Shown here piece by piece: positions 24,359 through 33,144 of a stretch of 64,000 nucleotides of DNA; within the stretch, counting starts at the first letter, position 1; each line of letters opens with the position of its first letter. A program made the position numbers and the translations under genes. The stretch is from contig NZ_JAPDDS010000011.1 of assembly GCF_025950085.1 (NCBI RefSeq), positions 152,772-216,771 on the forward strand. The letters are read 5' to 3'. This DNA is from Luteolibacter flavescens. GTDB taxonomy: Bacteria > Verrucomicrobiota > Verrucomicrobiia > Verrucomicrobiales > Akkermansiaceae. The notes under the pieces are model-generated. The model worked only from the letters and a program-made list of their open reading frames with translations, was not told the DNA's origin and searched no databases.

Positions 24359-26008
24359 TTATTTTTCGGGCAGGATGCGCCGATATTCCCCGAATGCGGG
24401 AAACTCCTGCTCGAGCTTTTCCCACTTAATCTCCTCTAAAGTCCGTTCAGAGAAGTCCTCCGGCATGCTCTGGAAGGCTGAATCCCTGTCTTCCTGACAT
24501 CCAGATAGATCGCCCTGTTGCACGCGCATTTCTCCACGGAGCCGATAGTATTCAGGCCTCGCCTCCGGACTAGCCGTTTCCAACAAGTTAGTCAGATACT
24601 CTTCCCCCTTCCGCGGATACCCCAACGCGCCGAACAGTCTAACCCGCCACCCGGGATCGATGTCATCGGAATGAAAGGCTGTCAGTGCAGGGTCAACGAT
24701 TCCTTTGTCCACCGCGCTTTGGTTGCCCGAGGATTGTTCCAAGAGCAGCTTAGCAAGGCGAGCGGTCGGCAGCAGCGCTAGCTGAGGGAAGATCTCGGAG
24801 AGAAGTGCGAACTCCTTGAGAGCGATCTGGTAGTTGCCCTCCCCGAGCGAATGGTCCAAGCCGGACCACATCGCATGGAAGGCCTCCCGCTGCTTGTCGC
24901 TGGCGGCGTCGAAGACCGGAAGGGTCTGATAATTTCCCAGTGGTCCGGTAACCAATAGGTGAATCAAATTCTTCCTCTCCTCATCGCCACGCTCATTGGG
25001 GATAGGAATACGGGCAGCAACTGCCACTCCTGATCCGTCAAATGCGGGGTTCTCGGCCTGGCTAGCCTTCTTCCGATGTAACCAAGGGAACAGCAAGATC
25101 ACTGTGGCTGCCGCGATACAGATTAAGATCCCCAAGGGCTTGAGGCGTCTGTTGAACTTCTCAGGGGGGGCGGCAGGCTGCCCCTGAATTGCCGATGCCA
25201 TGGACTTGAAATCCAAGTAGCGCTCGTCGGGTCGCTCCTCCACCGCCCTTCGGATCACCGCGTGGAGTCGTTTCCATTCCGCACGTTCCGACTCCGGCAT
25301 CGACGCCTCGCCCTGCGGCGGCCAGTTGAATGCCGAACGCCCCATTCGGTCGGGTGAGTTCCCGGTCAAGAGTGTGTACATTGTCGCCGCCGCGCCGTAC
25401 ATGTCCACATGCCCTCCGGCATACCAAGACGGAGCCGCATAGCCCGGAGTGCCGCGGCGGGTGTTCTCCATGCTGTCTGCCCCAAGGAGGCTGATGTCGC
25501 TCAGGCACGATCGCCCGTCGAAGAAGAGAATGTTCTCGGGCTTCACATCGCGGTGCACCAACCCCGCGGCCGACAGGGTTTGCAGCGCCTCAAGGAGTGG
25601 AATTATCAGCAAGACGATTTCTCCTGAGGAAAGCCAGGCAGGTTCCGCCGCCCTTGCTCGCAACAGGGAGCCAAGCGTCCAGGGCCGCCAACTTTCGTCA
25701 GCGGGGTCTAGGCCCGAATTCCCATCGGCCAGCGGCATCACACTGAACAGCCCATGCTCGTGTCGATTCACGTGCTCGATGGGCATCAAGTGCGGCGAGC
25801 GCAGTTGGGCCGCTGCTTTCCGGTATTCGCCCAGAGCATGATGCTCCTTCTCAAGCAGGTCGGTGTCTCGCGCCGGTATGAACTTCAGCGCCCGGTAGTC
25901 GCCCATCGCCTCCGACCGGCAAAGCCAGACCTCACCGAAGCCCCCCTGTCCGATGACGCGGATCAGGCGATAGCCGTCGAGCAGTTGGTCCTTTTGCAGC
26001 AGTGACAT
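24359..26008 (-). CDS. Transmembrane Ser/Thr protein kinase (Hanks type)
   Basis: 549 residues. The kinase domain (about 12-275) has the glycine loop GQGGFGEV, ALKF with the ATP-binding Lys, HRDVKPEN and GTPGYAAPS. The DFG motif is changed to SDIS (the Asp is kept). One transmembrane helix (LGILICIAAATVILLFPWL, about 290) leads to a 240-residue outer domain with helical repeats, perhaps TPR-like (ALKEFALLSEIFPQLALLP). It starts the minus-strand run with the zinc-knuckle protein, sigma factor and DUF5131 protein. Confidence 0.85.
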   Translation of the reverse strand: MSLLQKDQLLDGYRLIRVIGQGGFGEVWLCRSEAMGDYRALKFIPARDTDLLEKEHHALGEYRKAAAQLRSPHLMPIEHVNRHEHGLFSVMPLADGNSGLDPADESWRPWTLGSLLRARAAEPAWLSSGEIVLLIIPLLEALQTLSAAGLVHRDVKPENILFFDGRSCLSDISLLGADSMENTRRGTPGYAAPSWYAGGHVDMYGAAATMYTLLTGNSPDRMGRSAFNWPPQGEASMPESERAEWKRLHAVIRRAVEERPDERYLDFKSMASAIQGQPAAPPEKFNRRLKPLGILICIAAATVILLFPWLHRKKASQAENPAFDGSGVAVAARIPIPNERGDEERKNLIHLLVTGPLGNYQTLPVFDAASDKQREAFHAMWSGLDHSLGEGNYQIALKEFALLSEIFPQLALLPTARLAKLLLEQSSGNQSAVDKGIVDPALTAFHSDDIDPGWRVRLFGALGYPRKGEEYLTNLLETASPEARPEYYRLRGEMRVQQGDLSGCQEDRDSAFQSMPEDFSERTLEEIKWEKLEQEFPAFGEYRRILPEK

Positions 26009-26255
26009 GCGAGATTCTAGGCGACCCTACCACGGAACAGGAGGCCACCTGTGCCCTCAGATCGAGTGTTTCGCCGGCCAGGTCGTCAAGCTCGCTGTGC
26101 CGACACACCAGAACGCGCGGCCAAAAAAAACACCCATTTCCTGGGGAGATTCTTCGTCTGCTTCCGAATCTGAAAGAGAAGGCGTTGGTCTTGGTCGTCC
26201 CCCACCGAAGCCACCCGGAACCCGTTAAATGCCCGACCTCAGTTTACTCACAACA

Positions 26256-26462
26256 ATGCCCACGAAAAAATACGCGAACGACGAAGAGCGAAAAGCCGCC
26301 AAACGCGCGAGGGATCGACTGGCCTACGCTGCAAACCCGGAGCCACACCGGGCTCGAAGCAGAAACTACCAAGCAACCCAGCGGCAAGCAGTCCGAATCT
26401 CTCAACTCATTGCTGCGGCGAACATCATCACCGAACTCGCTGACCAGATGGGGATCGAGTGA
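26256..26462 (+). CDS. Small basic protein of phage/element type
   Basis: 68 residues from ATG 26256. An upstream ATG at 26229 adds nine residues. The sequence KKYANDEERKAAKRARDRL followed by AYAANPEPHRARSRNY resembles the repeated basic lead of phage HNH and AP2-type proteins (AYYAANPExxRA), but the nuclease part is missing. It probably binds DNA. It lies divergent from the kinase across a 250-base gap in which I see no other gene. Confidence 0.45.
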   Translation: MPTKKYANDEERKAAKRARDRLAYAANPEPHRARSRNYQATQRQAVRISQLIAAANIITELADQMGIE

Positions 26463-26735
26463 ACCGACTCGTCGGATCAAGGATTCTCGGTCGTCGGGCA
26501 TTGTTACGAGATTCAAAGGGAAGCCGAGGTAGTTTGCCAGATCTCCGAGTCGGCTTTCAGGAAGAATCACAAGCAGCATCCCAAGCCCGCGCCGACTCAA
26601 CGGGGTGGGATCGAAGCCCCTCTTTTGCATTGAGTTGCCCGGATCCTCTGGTCGGCTCGGCCACCTATTGTAGAAGAACAAGCCTGTCCTCACTGCGGTT
26701 CCCTAGCGGTCGCCGATTCCGATCGCCCTTGGGTT
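26463..26735. other. Intergenic region; possible start of the next gene
   Basis: No ATG-started gene is visible. From about 26650 the frame of the next gene is already open and encodes EEQACPHCGSLAV (26673 onward), a half zinc ribbon, with no standard start before it. This could be the remains of a longer gene, perhaps transposase-like, or simply chance. Confidence 0.35.
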
Positions 26736-26972
26736 TTGATCGGGCCCAGATCCAAGACCCTCGAACATCGATGGGCGACCCTTGAAGGGGCCGCGGTCTA
26801 CAGCGGACTTTCTCGCCGGACCTTGGAGGAAGTCGTCAAAAACGGCGGAATCCGGATGGCCTCGGTCAGGGTGAAGCCCGGCAACCGTCGTGGGAGGCGG
26901 CTGGTCGATCTGCGAAGCTTGGATGCTTGGATCGAACAATGGATCAGCCGACCTTTTGAGGGAATTCGCTGA
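26736..26972 (+). CDS. Excisionase-like HTH DNA-binding protein
   Basis: 78 residues with TTG as the nearest usable start. LEGAAVYSGLSRRTLEEVVK is a MerR/excisionase-type helix-turn-helix. It is followed by a wing (IRMASVRVKPGNRRGRRLVD) and the SLDAWIEQW helix, typical of HTH_17 proteins. It lies at the left edge of the 7-deazaguanine island and may be a recombination directionality factor for it. The frame extends upstream through a CPHC motif without a clear start. Confidence 0.6.
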   Translation: MIGPRSKTLEHRWATLEGAAVYSGLSRRTLEEVVKNGGIRMASVRVKPGNRRGRRLVDLRSLDAWIEQWISRPFEGIR

Positions 26973-26977
26973 ACCCC

Positions 26978-27733
26978 TTACTCAGAGCGCGCCAAGTCAA
27001 CCACCAGGTCCGGCACGAAATCCGGATTCCGGTGATCCAAGTAGCCGTGCGGATTCGCAATGACCCTCGTACTTCCGATCCGGTAGTCCTGCGAGTGGTG
27101 GATGTGCCCGTGGATCCACAATCGAGGTCCATCGGACTCGATCCACTCGTCCAAGCGCGACGCATAGGCACAGCTCACCGGATCGGAACCGCGATCACCG
27201 GGCAAAGAACGCGCCGAGGGAGCATGATGCGTGACGACCACGGAACGCCGGGGATCCCCCGTTGCCAGGAACTCCCTGATTCTCCTGACGGACTCGAGGT
27301 GCCAAGCCCGCGTATCGCTAGGCTTGATCCGCCGGTAGGTCACCGAGTGCCGGATTCGCCGGTAGTCGTTCATCACCATGGCCTCGATCGCACCGATCCG
27401 CGCATCACCGAAAAGCGCGAGGTCGGTCCACAGCGTGCAGCCGAAAAAACGCCATCCGTTCAACTCGACCACCTCGTTCTCGATCACGTGGATCTTCGTG
27501 TCCGCGGCATCCGCCTTGAGCTTCGCCAACAGCCCCGGGATTTTCTCGCCGTAGAACTCATGGTTCCCCGCGATATAGATCACCGTCTGGTCCGGGAACT
27601 CCTCCCAGATCCAGGCGAGGCCGTTGCGCTTGATGTGGACGTCGCCCGCAAGCACCACGAGATCGGCATCGACCTCGGGCAACGAGACCGGGCCGAATTC
27701 GAGGTGCAGGTCGCTGAGGATGCGGAGGATCAT
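26978..27733 (-). CDS. Calcineurin-like metallophosphoesterase
   Basis: 251 residues. All metallophosphoesterase motifs are present in order: SDLHLEFG, LAGDVH, AGNHEFYG, VVTHHAPS and WIHGHIHHS. These coordinate two metal ions for phosphoester hydrolysis. The substrate could be nucleic acid, nucleotide or protein. It follows the Ski2-like helicase gene on the same strand (45-base gap), suggesting it is part of the island and may process DNA ends or a nucleotide signal (inference). Confidence 0.85.
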   Translation of the reverse strand: MILRILSDLHLEFGPVSLPEVDADLVVLAGDVHIKRNGLAWIWEEFPDQTVIYIAGNHEFYGEKIPGLLAKLKADAADTKIHVIENEVVELNGWRFFGCTLWTDLALFGDARIGAIEAMVMNDYRRIRHSVTYRRIKPSDTRAWHLESVRRIREFLATGDPRRSVVVTHHAPSARSLPGDRGSDPVSCAYASRLDEWIESDGPRLWIHGHIHHSQDYRIGSTRVIANPHGYLDHRNPDFVPDLVVDLARSE

Positions 27734-27778
27734 GGTGAATGTTGGGGATGATTCGGTCTCGCGCCGCCCCCCCCGGTT

Positions 27779-30121
27779 TCAACGTCGTCGAAGAAAGCCC
27801 ACAATTTGAAGGGCCATGTCCTTCCGCACACCAGCCTCGACCAGCCTCTCCTTGGAGCATTCCCGCAGCAGTTCCACGCTCGAGATCCCGGCCTCTTCAA
27901 GCCGGCGTATCGTCCCTTGAGCCGGCGATGGCTTGCCGCTACCCAGATGGCTAGTCCTGAGGCGCAAGAAGACCGGCCCTAAGGGACTACACCAGGATAC
28001 CAGATTCATCAGTCGAAGCGACATTCCCTGCATCCGCTGGAAAGCCCGCTTGACCAGTAGAATCCGCTCGTCGCCCGCGGTGCACTCCTGTTTGAGGTGG
28101 AAAAAGAAGCAGCGGATGTCCCACAGGTTTCGCATCGCGCCGAGGAGGAACAACCGGTCATCCCTCCACGGCTCCTGGATCTCATCCAGGTCACTGATCT
28201 TCCATCGCCTCTCCAGATCCGCAGGCAAGGCACCATGTGCCCGCTGCCACAGAACGATGGTGCGCAGCATAGCTTGGTAGCCCGCCTTCCGCGATGCCTC
28301 ATCTTTGGCAGTGACCTTCCAACCATGGTCGATTCTCAGTGAGCCAAAGATCTCGGATGCCTTGGAAAAACCCTTCTGCCCCCGGATCCAGCTCTGAAAC
28401 AACACCGACTTCGTCTCATCGCGGCTCGTCCAGTCATCCACCTGAGCCGCCATCGCATCGCTGAAAGGCTTCCGCAGCACCGGTCGGTTGGTCATCAACT
28501 CGGTGAGGAGCAGGAGGTCCAGCATGCCAAAGCCGAGCAGCATCCCGTCCTGCTCATCGATACTCAAAAGGTCCCGGGTCAGCTGCGCCACCCCTGCGGC
28601 CGTCTTGAGGGGAAGACTACCACGCACCGCGGCTTGGCCAAGGCGGGTCGAAACCCACTCATCCTCGTCCTCGAATGCCAGCAGGTTGGAGCACGATCCC
28701 AGCCACCTCAATGTCGGAGCACAGTCTCCGACGACTTCAGCACCGTTCATCGTGCTGGAGATGAACTTCTCCACCTCGGCGGTTTTGAACTTCGCTTCGG
28801 GCCGCCTGGCGAGGAACGACAGCACCGCTTTGGCGAGGGGGGGCTCACCGCCACTGCCCGGACTGCTTTTGGCGGCTTGAAGGAACACCGACCGCAAAGT
28901 CGGCACCTGATTTCTCTCAATCTGGCCGCGAAGCTCTTCCACGCCCCTCGCCTCCCCCGGTTTCAGAATCAAATAGGCCTGCCCGGGCCGGCTACCACGC
29001 CCCGCCCGCCCGGTCATCTGCTGCAATGCGCCGACCGGAAGTGGCTCGCCGGGTCCAAAGCTGAGGTCCCGGACGATGACATGGGTGGCCGGCAAGTTCA
29101 CCCCCATCGCCAAGGCCGCCGTGCTCACCACGCAGCGAGTGCTTCCCTCCTGAACCTGACGCCTCACGCCGGCTTTGGTCGCGCTGCTCATCCGGGAATG
29201 ATAGCAGGCCGCTCCTTTCGGCCCGCAAAGCTCACCCAGCTCGGACTGCAAGACCCTCGCCAGCGCTCCTGCCCACGCGGTCTGGTAGACGAAAATCAGC
29301 ACTGAATGGGTGGGATCTTCCAGAATCGTCCGGACCTTCTGGACCACGACCGACTGGATATCCTCTTGGGGCTCGATCTGGCAGATCGACCTCCGCAGCG
29401 CCGGCCTGCGGACCTCGGATTGCACCGCATCACAGGGATCCAACCATCGCACCAGCGGGGCCACCTTCCCCAGCGTCGCCGACAGCAGCACGAGGCGCGG
29501 CAGCACGCGCAGGGTGCGGAAGGACGTCACCACGTATTCCAGCGATGCACCCCGGACGGCATCCGCCAGCAAGTGCGCTTCATCCACACAAACGACTCGG
29601 AACGACGAGATCCAGTCGTCGAAATCGGGATTCCTCAGGATCGCTTCGATCCGCTCCGGCGTGGCGATCACGATCTCCCCCTCCTCTGGCGGCGGGCTCT
29701 GCATGGTCTCCTCGTTGAGGCGATAGTCGCCGGTGGAGATGCTCACTCCGATTTTTCGCCCCAGCACCTCCTGCAGCTCTGCGGTCAGTGACTTCAGTTC
29801 GTCGAATTTCTCCTGCGCGATCGCCCGGAGCGGTTCGAGCAGCAGCACCCGCCCTCCCGACAACGCGCCCCGGAGCAGCGCCAGGTAGGCGAGCAGCGAC
29901 TTGCCTGAATTCGTTGGTCCCGCGATCAGCAAGTTCCGCCGAGAGGTCAGCAGTTGGCCATCCCGGATCGCCTTGACCTGGATGTCCGACGGCAAGCTAT
30001 CCGGAACCAGGTGCCCGACCATCCGGTCCCATGGCTCACCCAATGAGAGATCCGCCCACCGGATCACCGGACCACCGGTCTCGGTGGCATCTCCCACGGA
30101 CTCCAGCGGGATCTCAATCAT
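27779..30121 (-). CDS. Ski2-like superfamily 2 DNA/RNA helicase (helicase A)
   Basis: 780 residues from ATG 30121, which overlaps the regulator stop by 8 bases. Motifs: Walker A AGPTNSGKSLLAY (about residue 55), PLRAIAQEK, TPERIEA, VCVDEAHLL, LSATLGK, STAALAMGVNLPA and MTGRAGRG. The C-terminal half is helical, and the last 45 residues (RRLEEAGISSVELLREC) form a helix-hairpin-helix-like end. It resembles Hel308/Brr2-type enzymes. It could unwind modified or unmodified DNA for the island nucleases. A second such helicase is divergently encoded. Confidence 0.85.
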   Translation of the reverse strand: MIEIPLESVGDATETGGPVIRWADLSLGEPWDRMVGHLVPDSLPSDIQVKAIRDGQLLTSRRNLLIAGPTNSGKSLLAYLALLRGALSGGRVLLLEPLRAIAQEKFDELKSLTAELQEVLGRKIGVSISTGDYRLNEETMQSPPPEEGEIVIATPERIEAILRNPDFDDWISSFRVVCVDEAHLLADAVRGASLEYVVTSFRTLRVLPRLVLLSATLGKVAPLVRWLDPCDAVQSEVRRPALRRSICQIEPQEDIQSVVVQKVRTILEDPTHSVLIFVYQTAWAGALARVLQSELGELCGPKGAACYHSRMSSATKAGVRRQVQEGSTRCVVSTAALAMGVNLPATHVIVRDLSFGPGEPLPVGALQQMTGRAGRGSRPGQAYLILKPGEARGVEELRGQIERNQVPTLRSVFLQAAKSSPGSGGEPPLAKAVLSFLARRPEAKFKTAEVEKFISSTMNGAEVVGDCAPTLRWLGSCSNLLAFEDEDEWVSTRLGQAAVRGSLPLKTAAGVAQLTRDLLSIDEQDGMLLGFGMLDLLLLTELMTNRPVLRKPFSDAMAAQVDDWTSRDETKSVLFQSWIRGQKGFSKASEIFGSLRIDHGWKVTAKDEASRKAGYQAMLRTIVLWQRAHGALPADLERRWKISDLDEIQEPWRDDRLFLLGAMRNLWDIRCFFFHLKQECTAGDERILLVKRAFQRMQGMSLRLMNLVSWCSPLGPVFLRLRTSHLGSGKPSPAQGTIRRLEEAGISSVELLRECSKERLVEAGVRKDMALQIVGFLRRR

Positions 30122-30698
30122 CGTAGCGGAGGATTTTCCGGAGCGCCGGGTAGATCTTCGACATCTCGGCGGCGGGCAGATCCTGCACCCGGCTCGCCAC
30201 CCACTGCCGTTGGGCAAATCCACTCAGGGGCTCCATCGCGAGGAACAAAGGCACGATCGTCAGGTCGAGGTCCTGATCGATTCCGTGGAGCTTCAGCAGC
30301 AGCTTGAGGTTCTTCTTCCTTGGTTTGATCTCGCCGCTCGCCCATCGGGAAAACTGGGGCGGGGTGATGCCGATGGCCTTGGCGATGGTCTCCTTCTGTC
30401 CGTGCGGAATCGAGTCCACGAGGTAGCGAAGGTTCTCCCGGAAGATCGAGCTGTCCCGCGTGTAGAAGGGCACGGACACCAGCTCCTCCGCCTCTACCTT
30501 GAAGACCTCGCCCAAGACCCGAACCTCGTCAGGCTTCGCCTCCACCCCGGCCAGCAGGCCATGCGACCTGCTGAATCCAAGGTAGGTCCGCGTGAGTTTG
30601 TTCAGCTCCACCGACCACAGGGACGGGTCCGGGTGCCGCTGGCGCATCAGCCACCGGAGGTTCAAGCAGCACTGGTTGAGATCGGTGAGTCCTCGCAC
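30114..30698 (-). CDS. HTH regulator of the helicase operons
   Basis: 194 residues, GTG start. LRYLVDSIPHGQKETIAKAI followed by GITPPQFSRWASGEIKPRKK is an XRE-like helix-turn-helix at about 90-130, flanked by helical regions of unknown type. It is translationally coupled to helicase A. The 85-base gap to the divergent helicase B contains a clean palindrome (30724-30747), so this protein probably represses both operons (inference). Confidence 0.7.
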   Translation of the reverse strand: MRGLTDLNQCCLNLRWLMRQRHPDPSLWSVELNKLTRTYLGFSRSHGLLAGVEAKPDEVRVLGEVFKVEAEELVSVPFYTRDSSIFRENLRYLVDSIPHGQKETIAKAIGITPPQFSRWASGEIKPRKKNLKLLLKLHGIDQDLDLTIVPLFLAMEPLSGFAQRQWVASRVQDLPAAEMSKIYPALRKILRYDD

Positions 30699-30723
30699 GG
30701 CTTGCTTTTAGACTGCCAAAAGC

Positions 30724-30747
30724 GCAAGAATCAAACTTAATTCTTGC
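30724..30747. promoter_or_regulatory. Palindromic operator between the divergent helicase operons
   Basis: GCAAGAAT, 8-base spacer, ATTCTTGC: a perfect 8-base dyad in a locally AT-rich stretch. It sits 26 bases upstream of the HTH gene start and 36 bases before helicase B. A second small dyad GTTCgcttGAAC lies at 30764-30775. It is a likely binding site for the 30114-30698 regulator. Confidence 0.6.
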
Positions 30748-30783
30748 TTCCATTGAAATGAAGTGTTCGCTTGAACTCGTCAA

Positions 30784-33144
30784 ATGAACACCGCGCCAGC
30801 ACCTCATTTGAACCCCGCCCAACAGCGGATGATCGACCATGGCGTTCTGGACTCCGGCTTTAGCACCGTCCTGCAAATGCCCACTGGCTCGGGCAAAACC
30901 TGGCTCGCCCGGGAAGCCATCCGGTCCTCGCTGAGCCGGGGATTCCGTGCCGTCTACCTCAGCCCGCTCCGTGCTTTGGCAGATGAGCTTTCTACGTCCT
31001 GGACCTCCGTGTTTCCAGACTCTCCGGTCGGAGTCTTCACCGGCGACTACGGCAAGCCCGGCAAGGCCCTGCCGGTCTCCTACTTCGATGCCCGGGTGAT
31101 GATCATGACCCCCGAGCGGCTCGATGCGTGCACACGAGCCTGGCGATCTCACTGGGCCTGGATCCCGGAGGTCGACTGGCTTGTCGTGGACGAGCTGCAC
31201 CTGCTCGGCGACGGCCAGCGGGGAGCCCGCCTCGAAGGAACCATCTCCCGCTTCCGCCGCCTTAATCCCTTCTGCCGGGTCCTCGGCCTTTCAGCAACCC
31301 TCGGCAACCGCGGGCAACTGGCCGACTGGCTCGACGGGGTCGAGCTTGGGAGCGATTGGCGGCAAGTCCCGCTCGAATGGAAAGTGGTGCGCTATCGGAA
31401 GCCGGACGAGAAACCCGGCCTCCTCGCCACGGAAGTAACCCGCATCCGGGATGCAGGCGGTCAGAGTCTTGTCTTCGTCCAAAGCCGCCGCCGCTGCGAA
31501 CACCTCGCCAAATGGCTTCGGGATCAGGGACTCCAAGCCGACCATCACCACGCCGGCCTCACCCACGATTCGCGTCGCAAGGTGGAATGGGGCTTCAGGG
31601 AAAGTGCAACACAGGTTCTCGTCGCCACCGGAACCCTTGAAATGGGAATCAATCTGCCCGCCCGGCAAGTGATCCTTTACGACCTTCAGGGCTTCGATGG
31701 ACAGGGATTCACTCCCTTGGCGGTCAACACCGTCTGGCAGCGGGCCGGCAGGGCGGGACGTCCCGGTCTCGACCCGGTGGGAGAAGCAGTGCTCTTTGCC
31801 CCCTCTTGGGAGAAGTCCGCCGACCGCTATGCGCTCGGGCGATTCGAACCGATAATCTCCGGATTGACCGAACCCCAGGCCATGGCCGAGCAGATCCTCG
31901 CGGAGGTCCACTCCGGTCTCGCCCGCACCACTGACCAGTTGGAACGGGTCTTCCACAGCTCACTCGCCGCGTTTCAAGGCAAGACCCTCAAGATCCGCCG
32001 GATGGTCACCGAGATGCTGGATGCCGGGATGCTCCGCGAGGAAGAGCGCGAAACACGCGTCATCCTCCACGCCACTCCCCTCGGGCGCATCGCGTGCCGC
32101 CATCAGCTCCGCCCTGCCACTGTCCTCCACCTCCGCCGCCTGCTGGAGGGAAAGGCCGCCCTGACGGACTTCGACCTGCTTCTCGCCTGTGCCAGCGCTC
32201 CCGACTGCGAACTTGTCCTTCCCATGGACTTCGAGGATTTGGAGAACCTCGCTGAAGAGCTGACCCGCCAGACATCACGCCTTCTCGCAGACCCGGGACA
32301 CAACCATCTTTCCATCGGAGACAAACGACTCCTCGCCGCCCTCAAGACCTGCATCGTACTCTGGCGTTGGACGGTGCTTGGCGACGAGGAAATGGTGGCC
32401 GAGGAAGACGGGATCTACCCCTTTGAGATCTCCCGCCTCATTGAGTCGATGGACCGGTTGCTCTTGGCATCCGCTTCGATCCAGAAGCTCATCGACACCC
32501 CTCGCCTCCCCGAAGGCGTCGAGCCGCCCGTCATGGATAAGCAGCCGAAGTCGGCAAGTCTGCTCCGCATCGAACTCCTGCGCCAGAAGGTGCTGAACGG
32601 CATTGATGGACCCGCAGCATCCCTGACCTTGATCGATGGCATCGGCTCAGCTTGGGCTCGCAAACTCTCCGCAGGAGGTATCCCCGACCTTGCCGCCCTG
32701 GCTCGGTCCTCCGTGGAAACACTCACAGCGCTTCCAGGACTGTCCGCCAAGCGGGCCACCAAGTGGATTTCAGAAGCATCCTCCGCCGACCTCCAGGTAC
32801 CTCCGCCCGTCGATGCCCCCCGGGTCCCGACCTTCCCTCCCGACGAGGACATGCCCGTCGACCCCTACCGCCTGCGCCGAGCCCTCGACCTCAAGGTCGC
32901 CGGTTATGGCAGGAACCGTTGGTCGGTCGCGGGCGGATCGGAGCCACGCCTCGTCCAACTTGAAGGCGGAGTCTTCTCGTGCAACTGCCCCGACCATGCC
33001 AAGGGCCGGGACTGCAAGCACCTCATCGCCGTGCGGTTGCACCGGAAAGATCCCGAGCTCTGCCGCCTGGTTGCCTCCTTCCGCTTCGGCCAGATGCCCT
33101 CCCATCCCTACCTCGACCTCTTCCTACTCTGGTTCCAACGATGA
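30784..33144 (+). CDS. Ski2-like helicase with HhH and SWIM zinc finger (helicase B)
   Basis: 786 residues. Motifs: PTGSGKTWLA (about 37), PLRALADE, TPERLDA, VVDELHLLGD (DELH instead of DEAH), LSATLGN, TGTLEMGINLPARQ and QRAGRAGR. Later come a helix-hairpin-helix (LTLIDGIGSAWARKLSAGGI, about 620) and a C-terminal SWIM finger (CNCPDHAKGRDCKH, about 735), both DNA- or protein-binding. Its stop overlaps the start of the short TGT-like gene (ATGA), so the two are made together and probably act together. Confidence 0.88.
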   Translation: MNTAPAPHLNPAQQRMIDHGVLDSGFSTVLQMPTGSGKTWLAREAIRSSLSRGFRAVYLSPLRALADELSTSWTSVFPDSPVGVFTGDYGKPGKALPVSYFDARVMIMTPERLDACTRAWRSHWAWIPEVDWLVVDELHLLGDGQRGARLEGTISRFRRLNPFCRVLGLSATLGNRGQLADWLDGVELGSDWRQVPLEWKVVRYRKPDEKPGLLATEVTRIRDAGGQSLVFVQSRRRCEHLAKWLRDQGLQADHHHAGLTHDSRRKVEWGFRESATQVLVATGTLEMGINLPARQVILYDLQGFDGQGFTPLAVNTVWQRAGRAGRPGLDPVGEAVLFAPSWEKSADRYALGRFEPIISGLTEPQAMAEQILAEVHSGLARTTDQLERVFHSSLAAFQGKTLKIRRMVTEMLDAGMLREEERETRVILHATPLGRIACRHQLRPATVLHLRRLLEGKAALTDFDLLLACASAPDCELVLPMDFEDLENLAEELTRQTSRLLADPGHNHLSIGDKRLLAALKTCIVLWRWTVLGDEEMVAEEDGIYPFEISRLIESMDRLLLASASIQKLIDTPRLPEGVEPPVMDKQPKSASLLRIELLRQKVLNGIDGPAASLTLIDGIGSAWARKLSAGGIPDLAALARSSVETLTALPGLSAKRATKWISEASSADLQVPPPVDAPRVPTFPPDEDMPVDPYRLRRALDLKVAGYGRNRWSVAGGSEPRLVQLEGGVFSCNCPDHAKGRDCKHLIAVRLHRKDPELCRLVASFRFGQMPSHPYLDLFLLWFQR

